The notes under the pieces: generated by a model
Told to the model about the DNA's origin: nothing
Database searches by the model: none
What the model saw: only the letters and a program-made list of their open reading frames with translations
Shown here: in pieces, positions 1 to 9,026 of the stretch
Layout of the letters: each line of letters starts with the position of its first letter
Numbering within the stretch: the first letter of the stretch is position 1
Position numbers and translations under genes: made by a program
Source: CAWUJK01 sp963922865
Lineage (GTDB): Bacteria; Patescibacteriota; Gracilibacteria; BD1-5; UBA6164
Direction of reading: 5' to 3'
Length of the DNA: 64,000 nt
Assembly: GCA_963922865.1 (NCBI GenBank)
Contig: CAWUJK010000002.1
Location: 8,565-72,564, forward strand

Positions 1-11
1 GTTAAACATAA

Positions 12-248
12 CTAAGTGTTTAAGTTATAAAATTTTAATAATTCTTTTTTATAGAACTTTAAAGTTTCATTTTTATGTATTGGTTAGTTATAGGCTTTAT
101 TAGTTTTTATGCTTGTTAATTTTTTATGGCTTCATCTTCACTCTTTTATAGTAAATTTTTCACTGAGAAAAAAATTTTCTATTTGTTTTAAACTCAATTT
201 TTCAGGACTTGATAAAAAAATTTCTTTTATTTTTTCCTTTTTTGTCAT
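12..248 (-). pseudogene. broken HicA-type toxin gene
   Basis: Reading from ATG at 248, the frame gives a short N-terminal helix region, then EGRGSHKKLTS, which resembles the glycine-serine-histidine core of HicA mRNA interferases. A TAA at 84-86 stops it after 54 residues. The same frame continues past this stop with PIHKNETLKFYKKELLKFYN to a TAG at 12-14, which looks like the normal HicA C-terminus, so I infer a single nonsense mutation in a 78-codon gene. It lies 59 nt downstream of cas12a and has its own consensus promoter. No HicB antitoxin is visible, though one could lie before the window. HicA proteins bind double-stranded RNA and cleave mRNA. A truncated but functional small protein is the alternative. 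Confidence 0.6.
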
Positions 249-275
249 ATTTTTTATTATTATATTTGTATATAC

Positions 276-303
276 ATTATATTGTTTTGTAATTATATGT
301 CAA
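276..303 (-). promoter_or_regulatory. consensus sigma-70 promoter for the hicA remnant
   Basis: On the minus strand TTGACA (298-303) and TATAAT (276-281) are separated by 16 bp, both perfect consensus hexamers. The site lies between the cas12a stop codon and the hicA-like start at 248, giving a leader of about 20 nt. The broken gene is therefore probably still transcribed independently of cas12a. Confidence 0.7.
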
Positions 304-307
304 AATT

Positions 308-3300
308 TTATATTTTATTATGGGAATATGTTTCATCTATATTTACAAAACTATCCCAGTCCTCCCTACTCACCACCATATCTCCCCATTGTATTTTTGA
401 GACATCTCATTTTTTATCTACAGTCTCATCTATTTTATCTAAAATAATAAGACCTTTTCTTGCAATATTATAGGCTCCGTTGTCGTCTCAGCATTCTATT
501 CCTATTTCATTTTCTACTCTAGAATCAAAGTTGCAACAAGGACAACAAATAAAATCTCCGTTTTTAGAATTGTCTCAAATAATAGAGTTTCTGAGAGACA
601 ATATCATATTGAAATTATAAAAAGTATCTGAAAAGAGCGTTTTTTCGTTTTTTTCTATAATTTGAGGAATGATATTTTCTCAAGTTTTGTAGTTTATAGA
701 AAATGTATCAAATAGATTTATTAGCTTGTCATTCACAAAATAATTATGGGTTTCAAAATTATGATTCAACTCTGAGTTTCTTTTATTTATTTTTCTATCT
801 CTATCACTAAAAACTTTTTTATTGTTGTATTCAAATATAAATTTCTTGCCATCAAAAGTTATGGAATCAATTTTTTGTATGTCTTTCCTAGCATTTTCTA
901 AGTTGGAGTACTTTATATATAGGTCTTTTCTAAATCCACACTTTGGGCAAGTGGCAGAGGTGTAGCTTGGGTCTGTATAAAAAATAAGTCCGGTTTGTTT
1001 TCCCATTTTTTCAAAACTTTCAAAGGCTTCTGTGAGCTGGTAGGCACGCAGGTAGTGTCCGTTTTCTCAAAAATTTCTGTCTTTAAATGTGAGGTAGTTA
1101 AGTTTTTCTATCAAAGCTTTTTCGAGTTTTTGGTATATTTGTTTTTCTATTTTTTGTCTTCCTCTTTTAAAGCCTATATTGAGGTCTTCAAATACGAGTA
1201 TGGCATTGTGTTCTATGATAAGGCATGCAAGTTTATGGACTATTTGGCTGATATATCCTTGTTTGAGGTCTTTGATATTTCAAATAGTTTTCCAGCTTCA
1301 TCTTGCTTCTTTTCTTTCCTGTTCTCTTTCGCTTAGGAGGTCATGGTAATTTTTAGGGCTGAGTTTATTTCCATTTTTATCAAATTTTTCTATTTCATTG
1401 AGGCTTCATTTTATGAGTTTTCCATTGTTGTCTTTGAGTACTTCTCATTTTCTATTGATGACTGAAAAATAGGCAAGGTGTTTTTCTCCTCTGTCTACTC
1501 AGATGATATTTATTTCTTTATTGTGAGAGATGTATTTTAAAATTTTGTTGTTGATGCTGGTATCGTGTTTTGCAAAGTTGAGTTTTATTGGACAGTGGAA
1601 AAAGAGTTTTTTTTCTGTATATCTTTTTTTCTCAATGATATTTATTTTTGTTTTTCTGTTTTTGTCTATTTTTTGTTTGATGGATGCTTCTCTGAGAAAT
1701 ATTTCTGCTTGTCCGTTGAGTTTTAGTATGGTATTTTTGAGATTATTTTCTTCAAAGAGTCATGTAAAATATAGGGTGTGGAGGTTTTGTTTTCCTGTTT
1801 TTTTTGTGTCTTTGTTTGTGTGTTTTTTGAGGTCTTTATTCCAAATTTCAAAGAGGTATATATTTCAGACTTGTATTTGGCTGTGTATATAGTTTTCTCA
1901 TACATTTCTAAAACTGATGTTGTAGCTTCATATCTCTACTTCTTTATAAAAATCTGAGAGGTTTTGGTAGTTGGAGGTATCTGAAAAATTAAAGTTGAAT
2001 ACTTGCCAGTCTGGGTATTTTTTGAGGCAGTTTTTGTAGTAGTTTACTATTTTTTCAAAATCTGGGCGTATAAAATTGTCTCAAATTTTAAATGTTTCTT
2101 CTTGTTTTATTTTAAGTATTTCATCACTAGGGGTAAATAGCTCAAGGTTTCCTTTTGCAAAGCATACTTTTGGAAGCATTTTTTTAGGGTCTGGGAGAAA
2201 TTTGTAGTCTAGTTTTTGGTATGTTTCTTCTCAGGGGCGTATTTCAAAGGCTTCTTTGATGCTTTCAACTTGGCTGCCTTTTTTCTTGTAAAAGATGTTT
2301 TTCTTTCCGTAGACTTGAAGTGCAAGGTAATATTTTCCATCTTTTCTCAGTAGGGTTCAAAAATTGTCAGGTTCTTTGTTTTTATCCCAACCGTCTATGA
2401 GGGTTGCGTTTTCAAAATTGAGTTTTATTTTATCTGTGGAGTATGGTTTTTTTGTAAGGTAGTTCCTGAAAGAGTTATAGTAATCTATAATTTGATTGTC
2501 ATCTATATAGTATTTTTTAAATTTGTTGTAAAATGTATCATCTATTTCATAGTCTGTTTCCACACTTTCTTTTCATTTTTCTAAGGAAAAATACTTCATC
2601 ATTCTAAATATATTGAGGCTGGTATCTAGGTAGTTTTTTATTATTTCATATTGATTTTCTTTTTCTTTTTTGTTGTCACTAAAGTCTTGTAATACAAATA
2701 TTTCATTTTCTATTTTTTCTTGTGATGTGTTATATCATATGATGTTGGGGGTTCCATCAAGATTTTGTTTTCCTTGGAATAGTTGTAATAGTTGTATTTC
2801 TAGGACTTTTATAAATTTGAAAAATATATTTTCTTCTGGTATATAATGAAATTCTGCTTTAAAGATATCTTCTTTTTTTTCTTCTCATTGGGGTTTTGAT
2901 TTGATTGTATTATCTTTTTCTGCTTCTTTTTTAGCTATTTCTAGGGCAGTTTTAATATTTTCAAGACTTATAAAGTCTGGGAGTTCTTGTCTGCCATTTT
3001 TATTTTTTTTGCCAATTTTTTGGAGTAGGTGGTTTATTATGAGTTCCCATTTTGAAAATCCAAAAAATTTTGCTGATATGGTATTGATTGAGGCTTTTGA
3101 TAAGTAGATTTTAGAGAAGTTATATTTTTTTTCTTCTTCGTTATTTTCAAGGTCTTCTACAAGTGAGTGTATGAGTTGCTGGGCTATTTTGTTGTAATTG
3201 TTATTTTTTTCTATAAGTTCTTGTAGGTGAGTTTTTATATGGTCAAAATTTTCTATTTCAATATAGGGTTTTTCTCAGGATTCTTTAGAGAGTATTTGTT

Positions 3301-4354
3301 TGTGTAGTTCTTTGAATATGGGATAGTTGTTTTTGTTAAATGTTGAGTCTTCTTTTCCTCTCTTTTTTTCGCTTTTGTGTTTTGAGTATGATTCTAGTTT
3401 TTCTTGGTTGATTTCTATATTTAATAATCATATTATTTGGTTATGGTATTGTATTTGTTTTCATGTAAGGCAGTTGTTGTAGTTTTCTAGGCTGAAAAAG
3501 TCTTTGAGTGTTTCTCAGTAGTCATCTAATACTTTTTGGAGTTTTTCTTTTATTTCAGGATTTTGTGCGTATTTTTCATCAAAGTTTTTTTTGTTTTTGA
3601 GAAAAAAGATGAGGTTTTCGTTTATGATTCTTGTGGCTATTCTGCCTGCTTTTCCATCGTCTTTGTAGAAGTTTTCACGTGAGTGATTGAAGTTGGTGAA
3701 GTAGGTGGTAAATCATTTGAAGCTTTTGAAGAGGTTTTGTTCTTCTTGTAGGTATGCTTCCTGGTTTTCTGAGTTGTTATAATCAGGGTTTTTTATGTAT
3801 TTTTTGATGGTGACTTCGCTTCCATGTGTTTCTTCTGGGAATTTTTGGAAGAGTATATCTAGGTTAGTATCTGACATAAGGATTTTGTATCCTTCTCATT
3901 TGAGCTGATAGTTTTTTTCTTTTCATTTTTCGTCTTTGTAGCTTTTATTTTCTATGTGTTGTTTCCAGTTTTTTCAGGTTATTGTAAATGCATTTGTTAT
4001 GTCTTTTCTGAGAGTTCAAAATATTCATCATTTTTTGTTTTTTCAAAAGAGTTCGTCTTTGAGTTTATTTTTGAGTTTTTTGTCTGTTTGTTTTTCTATT
4101 TCAAGAAATTTTTGATAGGCTTGGCTCAGGTCAAGTTTGGTACTATTTTGTAGGCTTTCTTCTATAAATTCTATGTGGAGCTGGTCTAGGTATGGTTTTA
4201 TTTTGTGGTAGGCTTGGTTTACTGTTTCGTCTTTTTTGAAAACTTTGTTTTTTTCTAGGAGTTTTGTAGTTTCTCCTACTGGTTTTAGCTCAAATATTAG
4301 GGTTTTACTCAGTTCATAGAGATTTGTAAAATTGCTAAAGTTGTTTTTTTTCAT
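308..4354 (-). CDS. cas12a: Cas12a (Cpf1) type V-A CRISPR effector
   Basis: With TGA as glycine this is one uninterrupted frame of 1348 aa, within the usual Cas12a size range. The N-terminus has the family signature LSKTLIFELKPVGETTK. The WED-region motif KLNGQAEIF is present. RuvC-I reads NIIGVDRGEKHLAYFSVIN (D954), RuvC-II ILVFEDLNIGFKRG (E1056) and RuvC-III DDNGAYNIARKGL (D1290), so all three catalytic acids are intact. The Nuc region has CxxC pairs near 1136-1139 and 1270-1274. Cas12a processes its own crRNA and makes staggered cuts at T-rich PAM targets. The start is ATG at 4354 with AAAGGA just upstream. Codon use (many CTC, GAC, AAC) is richer in C than that of neighbouring genes, suggesting transfer from a donor that also reads UGA as glycine. 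No cas1, cas2 or cas4 lies nearby. Confidence 0.97.
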
Positions 4355-4437
4355 AGTCCTTTTTTGTTAGGATGTAAAGTTTTTGTGGTTTATACTTTGG
4401 GGCTTATGCTTATAACTCATACATGATGTACTCAAGA

Positions 4438-4490
4438 GAGTTTTTAAATAGGCTCTGTAAAACCTCTATCTACAAAAGTAGAAATTTAAT
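4438..4490 (-). ncRNA. solitary Cas12a direct-repeat hairpin with guide-like tail (CreR-like)
   Basis: The minus strand of 4468-4487 reads AAATTTCTACTTTTGTAGAT, the conserved 3' part of Cas12a direct repeats that forms the crRNA handle (TCTAC/GTAGA stem). Upstream bases do not keep the usual first half of a 36-nt repeat, and no second repeat follows, so this is not an array. Immediately after the repeat the strand reads AGAGGTTTTACAGAGCC, in spacer position. It sits about 110 nt upstream of cas12a. Solitary repeats with short seed complementarity to a cas promoter are known as CreR regulators in several CRISPR types, including V-A. A last relic of a decayed array is the alternative. Confidence 0.6.
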
Positions 4491-4541
4491 ACCATCTATT
4501 CATTATAGATAACACAATAACTTCCATTTTTGTTAAAATAA

Positions 4542-4679
4542 TTAATTTCAAAAAAGTAATGTCATAATATAAGCTAAAAATAAGAAAAAAATTATAGACA
4601 TTATTATAACAAAAGAATAATCAATTCATTTACCTCAAGAATTGATAAGTGCGGTGAGTATTTTTTCCATAGATTTCAT
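4542..4679 (-). CDS. 45-aa single-pass membrane protein
   Basis: ATG at 4679 to TAA at 4542 encodes 45 aa when TGA is glycine (three uses). Residues 1-20 are polar and include SGGKGID; residues 22-43 (YSFVIIMSIIFFLFLAYIMT) form one hydrophobic helix. I do not recognise a family. It lies between the AbrB-like gene and the Cas12a-type repeat on the same strand, so it may head the cas12a transcript. A TATAAT at 4741-4746 on the minus strand could start such a transcript. No strong ribosome binding site is visible. A chance frame is possible in such AT-rich DNA, but the polar-then-hydrophobic layout and the glycine-compatible TGA codons favour a real small protein. Confidence 0.4.
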
Positions 4680-4715
4680 TTATAATACTTCTAATATTAA
4701 GATATAAATAAACAT

Positions 4716-4740
4716 TTTAAGAGGTTATGACCTAAAGTTT
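4716..4740 (+). promoter_or_regulatory. candidate self-target for the repeat-linked guide (TTTA PAM plus seed)
   Basis: The plus strand has TTTA (4716-4719), a good Cas12a PAM, followed by AGAGGTT (4720-4726), identical to the first seven guide bases after the solitary repeat at 4468-4487; position 9 also matches. The site lies directly downstream of a minus-strand TATAAT (4741-4746), where Cas12a binding without cleavage could block transcription running toward cas12a. Limited seed pairing is how CreR-type guides work in known cases. The match is short and could be chance. Confidence 0.35.
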
Positions 4741-4801
4741 ATTATAATTATATATATAATAATAAGAAATAAAATAAATACAAATTTATTTTTCTAAATA
4801 C

Positions 4802-4963
4802 CTACTTCTCCCAGTCTTTCACCACAATTCTCTTACCCACTTTTTCTAAAGTAAGTTTTTGTCTTTCTCTGAGTTTAAGTTCTTTTATTATTTCTTTAGG
4901 GATATTTATATAGTAGGTTCATCTTCCGTTTTTGATGATTTTTCTTGTGTATATTTTTTTCAT
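4802..4963 (-). CDS. AbrB/MazE (SpoVT-AbrB fold) DNA-binding protein
   Basis: 53 aa from ATG at 4963. The sequence KIIKNGRGTYYINIPKEIIK followed by ELKLRERQKLTLEKVGKRIVV is a typical swapped-hairpin AbrB domain, with the IPKEI motif and a terminal beta strand. Members are transition-state regulators or antitoxins such as MazE and bind palindromic operators as dimers. No toxin partner is adjacent. A palindrome (4987-5012) lies 23 nt upstream of the start, and a second copy has the same spacing before the NYN gene at 5581, so this protein may control both. Its codons (ATC, CTC, AAC) resemble those of cas12a more than those of the host-like genes, suggesting it arrived with cas12a. Confidence 0.75.
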
Positions 4964-4986
4964 ATTTGTATGGGTTAAGGGCTAAT

Positions 4987-5012
4987 AATGAACGTTCACA
5001 TGAACGTTCATT
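4987..5012. repeat. double palindromic element, copy 1 (upstream of abrB-like gene)
   Basis: Two copies of the perfect 10-bp palindrome TGAACGTTCA are separated by CA and bounded by AA and TT, so the 26-bp whole is also an inverted repeat apart from the centre. It ends 23 nt before the AbrB-like start codon. Read as DNA it suggests two adjacent dimer sites; read as RNA it would form a 12-bp hairpin in the 5' leader. Matching copies are at 5605-5630 and 55160-55185. Confidence 0.8.
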
Positions 5013-5094
5013 GGAGAGGGATATTTTTGGAATAATAAAATTTTAAAAAGAATTCAATTTTTAAATTTATATAAATTATTATATGTAAAAAAGT

Positions 5095-5188
5095 TTGCAT
5101 TTAAAATATTTTATGGTAGTATACTTATTGTATAATGACGAAAGAGAAACCGAACGGCTAACTACCTAAGGGCATCTCTTTTTTTTTG
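5095..5188 (+). ncRNA. candidate small RNA between the two type V effectors
   Basis: A promoter-like region (TTGCAT 5095-5100 with TATACT 5120-5125; also TATAAT 5131-5136) is followed by AAAGAGA (5141-5147), a 27-nt internal segment, the complementary TCTCTTT (5174-5180) and a run of eight to nine T. This would give a transcript of about 45-55 nt ending in an intrinsic terminator. The internal part holds GC-rich pieces (CCGAACGG, CCTAAGGG) that stand out in this AT-rich region. It is antisense to the end of the NYN gene remnant. Some type V effectors use short tracrRNA or scoutRNA partners, but no such match can be shown here. It may simply be a terminator. Confidence 0.4.
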
Positions 5189-5581
5189 TATTTAATTTTC
5201 TTTTTTATCTCTGGTAAACCTAAATTTACTCAGTAGTTATAGGCTATAGAGTTATATAGAGATGAATATTGTTTATTTGGGAATAATACTTTTTTTAAAA
5301 GATTCTTTGAAATCAAATATTTTACAAGTTTTATGTAATCTCAATCTCAAGAGACTAGTACAATTTTATCAAAGTCTTTTTCTTCTATTAGTTTCCTCAT
5401 TATCTCAAAAACCATATCAACATCTACATTTCATTTTTTCTTTCCTTTAAGGTGAGATGAGTGTTCCCTAAATTCAATAATAAATCATGCTTTCAGATGT
5501 TATTCATAAATGTAGGTTTTGAGTATCTATAAAAGCTATGTTTTCATTTTTAAATTCTTTTTTTTGGAGCTGTTTTTTCAT
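5158..5581 (-). pseudogene. NYN-domain (LabA/DUF88-like) gene with internal deletion and frameshift
   Basis: ATG at 5581 opens KNENIAFIDTQNLHLG, the first strand and acidic motif of NYN RNase-fold domains. This frame ends at a TAG about 36 codons in. A shifted frame then gives LKAGFIIEFREHSSHLKGKK and GNVDVDMVFEIM, VLVSGDGDYIKLVKYLI, and the typical C-terminus to TAG at 5158-5160. The second strand and helix normally between these parts (WKIDL...YLKEKY...YYFLG) are missing, so I infer a deletion of about 30-40 codons with frame loss. Intact members are small PIN-like nucleases with metal-binding aspartates. It starts 12 nt after the stop of the second effector and carries the shared palindrome upstream. 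Confidence 0.7.
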
Positions 5582-5592
5582 TGTTTATATAG

Positions 5593-8500
5593 TTATGGTT
5601 TAGTAATGAACGTTCATGTGAACGTTCATTGGGGGGGGTATTTTTTTAGGGTGTTTAGGCTATTTATGTATTCAAGTCATCTTTTGGCTATAAAAAGTCA
5701 TGCTCTAGCATCATTATTAAATTCAGAAACATTTTGTTTTTGAAGTATGATTTTAGGAACAAAGTCTTCAATGTAATTACTTAAATCTATTTTTTGCCCA
5801 CTTGAATATGATACTATATTACAATTTTTACAGTTTATTCCGTGTTTTTTGATAAGTCAATCACAATTAAAACATGTACTAGAGGTATTTTTAGTTGCAA
5901 CAAAAATAATATTTCAAGCTATTTTATAATTACTAAATATTTTATCATCATCTCATTTAAACCATTTATTTGAATCTATTTTTTTGATAGTATCAATATT
6001 ACAATTTGGAAATAACTGATATTTTTCAATTTTATTTTTAAAAACCAAATATTGTAGTTTATTAAATAATTGAGTTTCAAAATTTTGGTATAAAGTAAGA
6101 GACAAAGTTGATTCTAACATAGATTCTTTAAAACTTAGCTCATCTTGAAAAATATTATCTAAATTTTCTAATGAAATATAATCTACCTTGTATTCTACAT
6201 AAAGCTCTAGTATTTTATTTAACAATATTCATGTAAATCATTTTTTCTTCTCCACAATTTTTATTATATCTCTTTTTCAAGTCTTTCCTAACTCCATAGA
6301 TATTTTTTCTTTAAGCTGAGAAAAAATCTTTTTATAGTTTAAATCTGACTCTGAGCTTTTTCTTATTCAGTCCCACTTGTGTTGTCTATTCCTTTTAAAC
6401 CCTGCAATATCTCATACTTTTAAAATTTCTTCAAGCTTATAATTTCAATCTCATGATTTTCTTAATTTTATAATAGAATATCACACCATAGATATCTTTT
6501 TATTACTGCTAGATAATTCGCTAGAAATAGATCATCTATCTATTCACATTACTATAATTTCTTCTTTCTTCTTTATACTATCAAAGTAATTAATAGTTAC
6601 CTTTTTTATATGCTTTTCTAAAATATTATCTTTTTTTTCACATAATTTACTAAGTGGCTGTTGCTTTCATTTATGAAACCTCAAATCAAAGCTAACAAAA
6701 AACTTATTTTCTCTAAATCTTTTCTCTTGTTTTCCTAAGTCAGCTTTTCTAAAAAATATACCTCACTCTTGTCCCAAAGAGGTATCTGTATTTTTAAATA
6801 CTTCTTTAAAATAAAGAGTAAAAAGATTTTCTTGCATGTCTTTTTTTCTTGTACTTTCTCAAATGAGTTTAGATTTTTCAGATACTTCTAAAACATCTTT
6901 TTTATATCACTCTCAACTTTTACAAACTCTCCTAGTTTCTTCTTCTCAAGATAAAAATGTATTATTGAAAATATTAAAATCCTTACTATAAATTTGGTAA
7001 AGTTCTATTTCTTGTTTCTTTGCTAACTCAAAAAGCTTATCTGTTAAAATTTCTGCTTTTTCTAGTTTATAAAATTTTTGGTTTATAAAGCTTACTATTT
7101 GTTCTATTGATTTCAATTTCTCTATTTCTGGTACATACATAGTCCAGTTTTCTCCATTATTTTCTTTTAATTTCCTCAAAGCTAAAACTATATGATTTTT
7201 AAAGCTAGTAAAAAATACTTTTTGTGCTTTTTGGGTTTCATTATAACAATCTTTACATTTTCTATTTTTTATTTTAGTACTATTACAAAAATCGCATTCC
7301 ACATATATTCATTTTTTTTGATTTTTATATTTATTCCACTGTTTTTTTAATTTTTTATTTTCTACTAGATCTCAATCTCACAGGCAAAGTTTTTCCAAAG
7401 CTCAAAAATGAAGTTGAGAATAGTTGTATACCTTAAATGTATCTCAAGAAATATTTGGTTCTACATGATAATCTATACAGATATTTTTTATTTTTTTATC
7501 TTTAATTTGTTCTTTTCAAGTAAGAGCCAAAAAGTAGTTTCCTTCTTTTTCTAAAATCTTTGCGTAGTGTTTTATTGATGCTTCATTTATAAATTCTCTT
7601 TCACTTGCCCTTAAATCTTGTCGTATTTTTCATCTATATTTTGCTAAGTGGTCTCTAAAAGTTTTAATTGTGTGAAAATCTTTATTGATACAGCGATGTC
7701 TAAAGATAATCCTCAGAAATTTATTTACTAGTTTTTTTTGTTCAATTTCTCCTCAAGCAAGTTTTTCTTTATTAAGAAGATGTAAATATTCATATCACTC
7801 TAAGGTCTGTCATCTCAGAGGTTTTATTTTAATATTTTTTTCTTCTCAGCATAAGCTTTTCAATGTTGATTGTTCATTATATTTTTTTTCCTGATTTCAA
7901 GAGAAAATCATTTCAATCATACCTGCCTCATATTTTTCTTGAAATTTTTGTATACAATTATTTAATAACTGTCCATTTATAAAATCTAGCTCAGAAATTA
8001 TATCATCTAAATTTCTACCAAAATCAAGATTTTCTAATCTATTTTGTAAACTATCATCATATTCTTCTAAATAAAGCTTATGTATACTTTCCATTTTCAA
8101 ATCTACATAACTTCACCTGTCATCTGTAATTTCTTTATTTTCAATTAAGTATTTTACCGTTTTTTCACTTTGGGTTTTATTACTTTTAAATTTTTCTTTT
8201 AGTTTTTCAGTTTCTCTTCTAAGTAGAGCATATTTGTTGAATGTAAATTTTCATATGCATGCTCAGGAACTTTCATTTTGATGATTTGCTATGATTGAAT
8301 TATTTTGTTTTTCAAATTCTTTACATAACAAACTTTGATATTTTTTCACGAGTTCAGGGTCTGTTTTATATGTGTCTAAAAAATCAAGAATAGTAAAAAT
8401 ATTTCTATTTAGATAGGCTATTTTTCTTAAATTTTTTGAAAAATCGGATGCTTTTTCATTTTTATTTTCTTTTTGTTTACTTTTATCAAAATAAGAAAAT

Positions 8501-8907
8501 AAGTAAGTATATTCAGATTCTATTTCTTGTAATTTTGGTTTTAAATTGTCAAAACATTGTATTTTTTTGAGAGAGGGTATATTTTTAAATATTCATTTGC
8601 TTTTTTTAAAATCAAAAAATACTTCTTTTTTTGATTCATCTGATTTATGTTTAGATATTTCTTTGTTTAGAATAGAGATAAGGTCAAAGAAATTTTGAGA
8701 CTTTTTATTAAATTCTTGGTAGTGGTTCAAGCAAAAATTATTCCAGTCAAATCATTTTTCAAACTCATTTTCTTTGATATGCTTTATAAAAGAATCTAAT
8801 GATTCATAGTTATCAGTTCATTTTAATATTTCTCTTGTTTTTGTATATGGCTTCAAACCAAACCTAACAGTCTTCCTCACTTCAAATAAATTTTTTGTAT
8901 TTTCCAT
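5593..8907 (-). CDS. divergent type V (Cas12-like) RuvC effector
   Basis: A 1104-aa frame from ATG at 8907, preceded by AAAGGGGG. The N-terminus FEVRKTVRFGLKPYTKTRE resembles the Cas12a opening. RuvC-I reads IVMGIDRGSIS (D790), RuvC-II YISLENLDN (E914), RuvC-III EFNNDARAGLFIAKRGLEYI (D1066): all three acids are present. A four-cysteine cluster CFNC...CKNC lies between RuvC-II and III. A second cluster, CDFCNSTKIKNRKCKDC, lies mid-protein near residues 536-552, unusual for Cas12a. I cannot assign a named subtype; the DRG motif and the start suggest a deep relative of V-A. Codon use is host-like and AT-rich, unlike cas12a. The C-terminal tail runs through a G8 tract and the palindrome, adding GTFTGTFITKP before TAA, so the original stop may have been lost. 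It has its own promoter and could be an independent system. Confidence 0.8.
5605..5630. repeat. double palindromic element, copy 2 (upstream of NYN gene)
   Basis: Two TGAACGTTCA palindromes separated by TG, with the same AA and TT edges as copy 1. It ends 23 nt before the NYN ATG, exactly the spacing of copy 1 to the AbrB-like ATG. The outer flank is also similar (G-rich then TATTTTT on the plus strand). Here the element overlaps the coding end of the second effector. Confidence 0.8.
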
Positions 8908-8937
8908 ACCCCCTTTTTTAAAAAATAAATTAATAAT

Positions 8938-8965
8938 AGTATAAAAATATTTAGAAATATAGCAA
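8938..8965 (-). promoter_or_regulatory. promoter of the second type V effector
   Basis: Minus strand TTGCTA (8960-8965) and TATACT (8938-8943) are spaced by 16 bp. The predicted start would leave a leader of about 25 nt before ATG 8907, containing the AAAGGGGG ribosome-binding stretch. The effector therefore appears to be transcribed on its own. Confidence 0.6.
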
Positions 8966-9026
8966 TAAACTCTTTTTAAAAATTAATTCTTTTCTATATT
9001 ATTATTAAAACTAATATAAAATATTT

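Noticed and set aside
995..1892. Plus-strand frames opposite cas12a
   Set aside because: The minus strand carries the RuvC motifs in one continuous frame; the plus frames are F/S-rich complements.
4360..4700. A CRISPR array upstream of cas12a
   Set aside because: Only one repeat handle is present; no second copy of TTTCTAC...GTAGAT occurs at spacer distance on either side.
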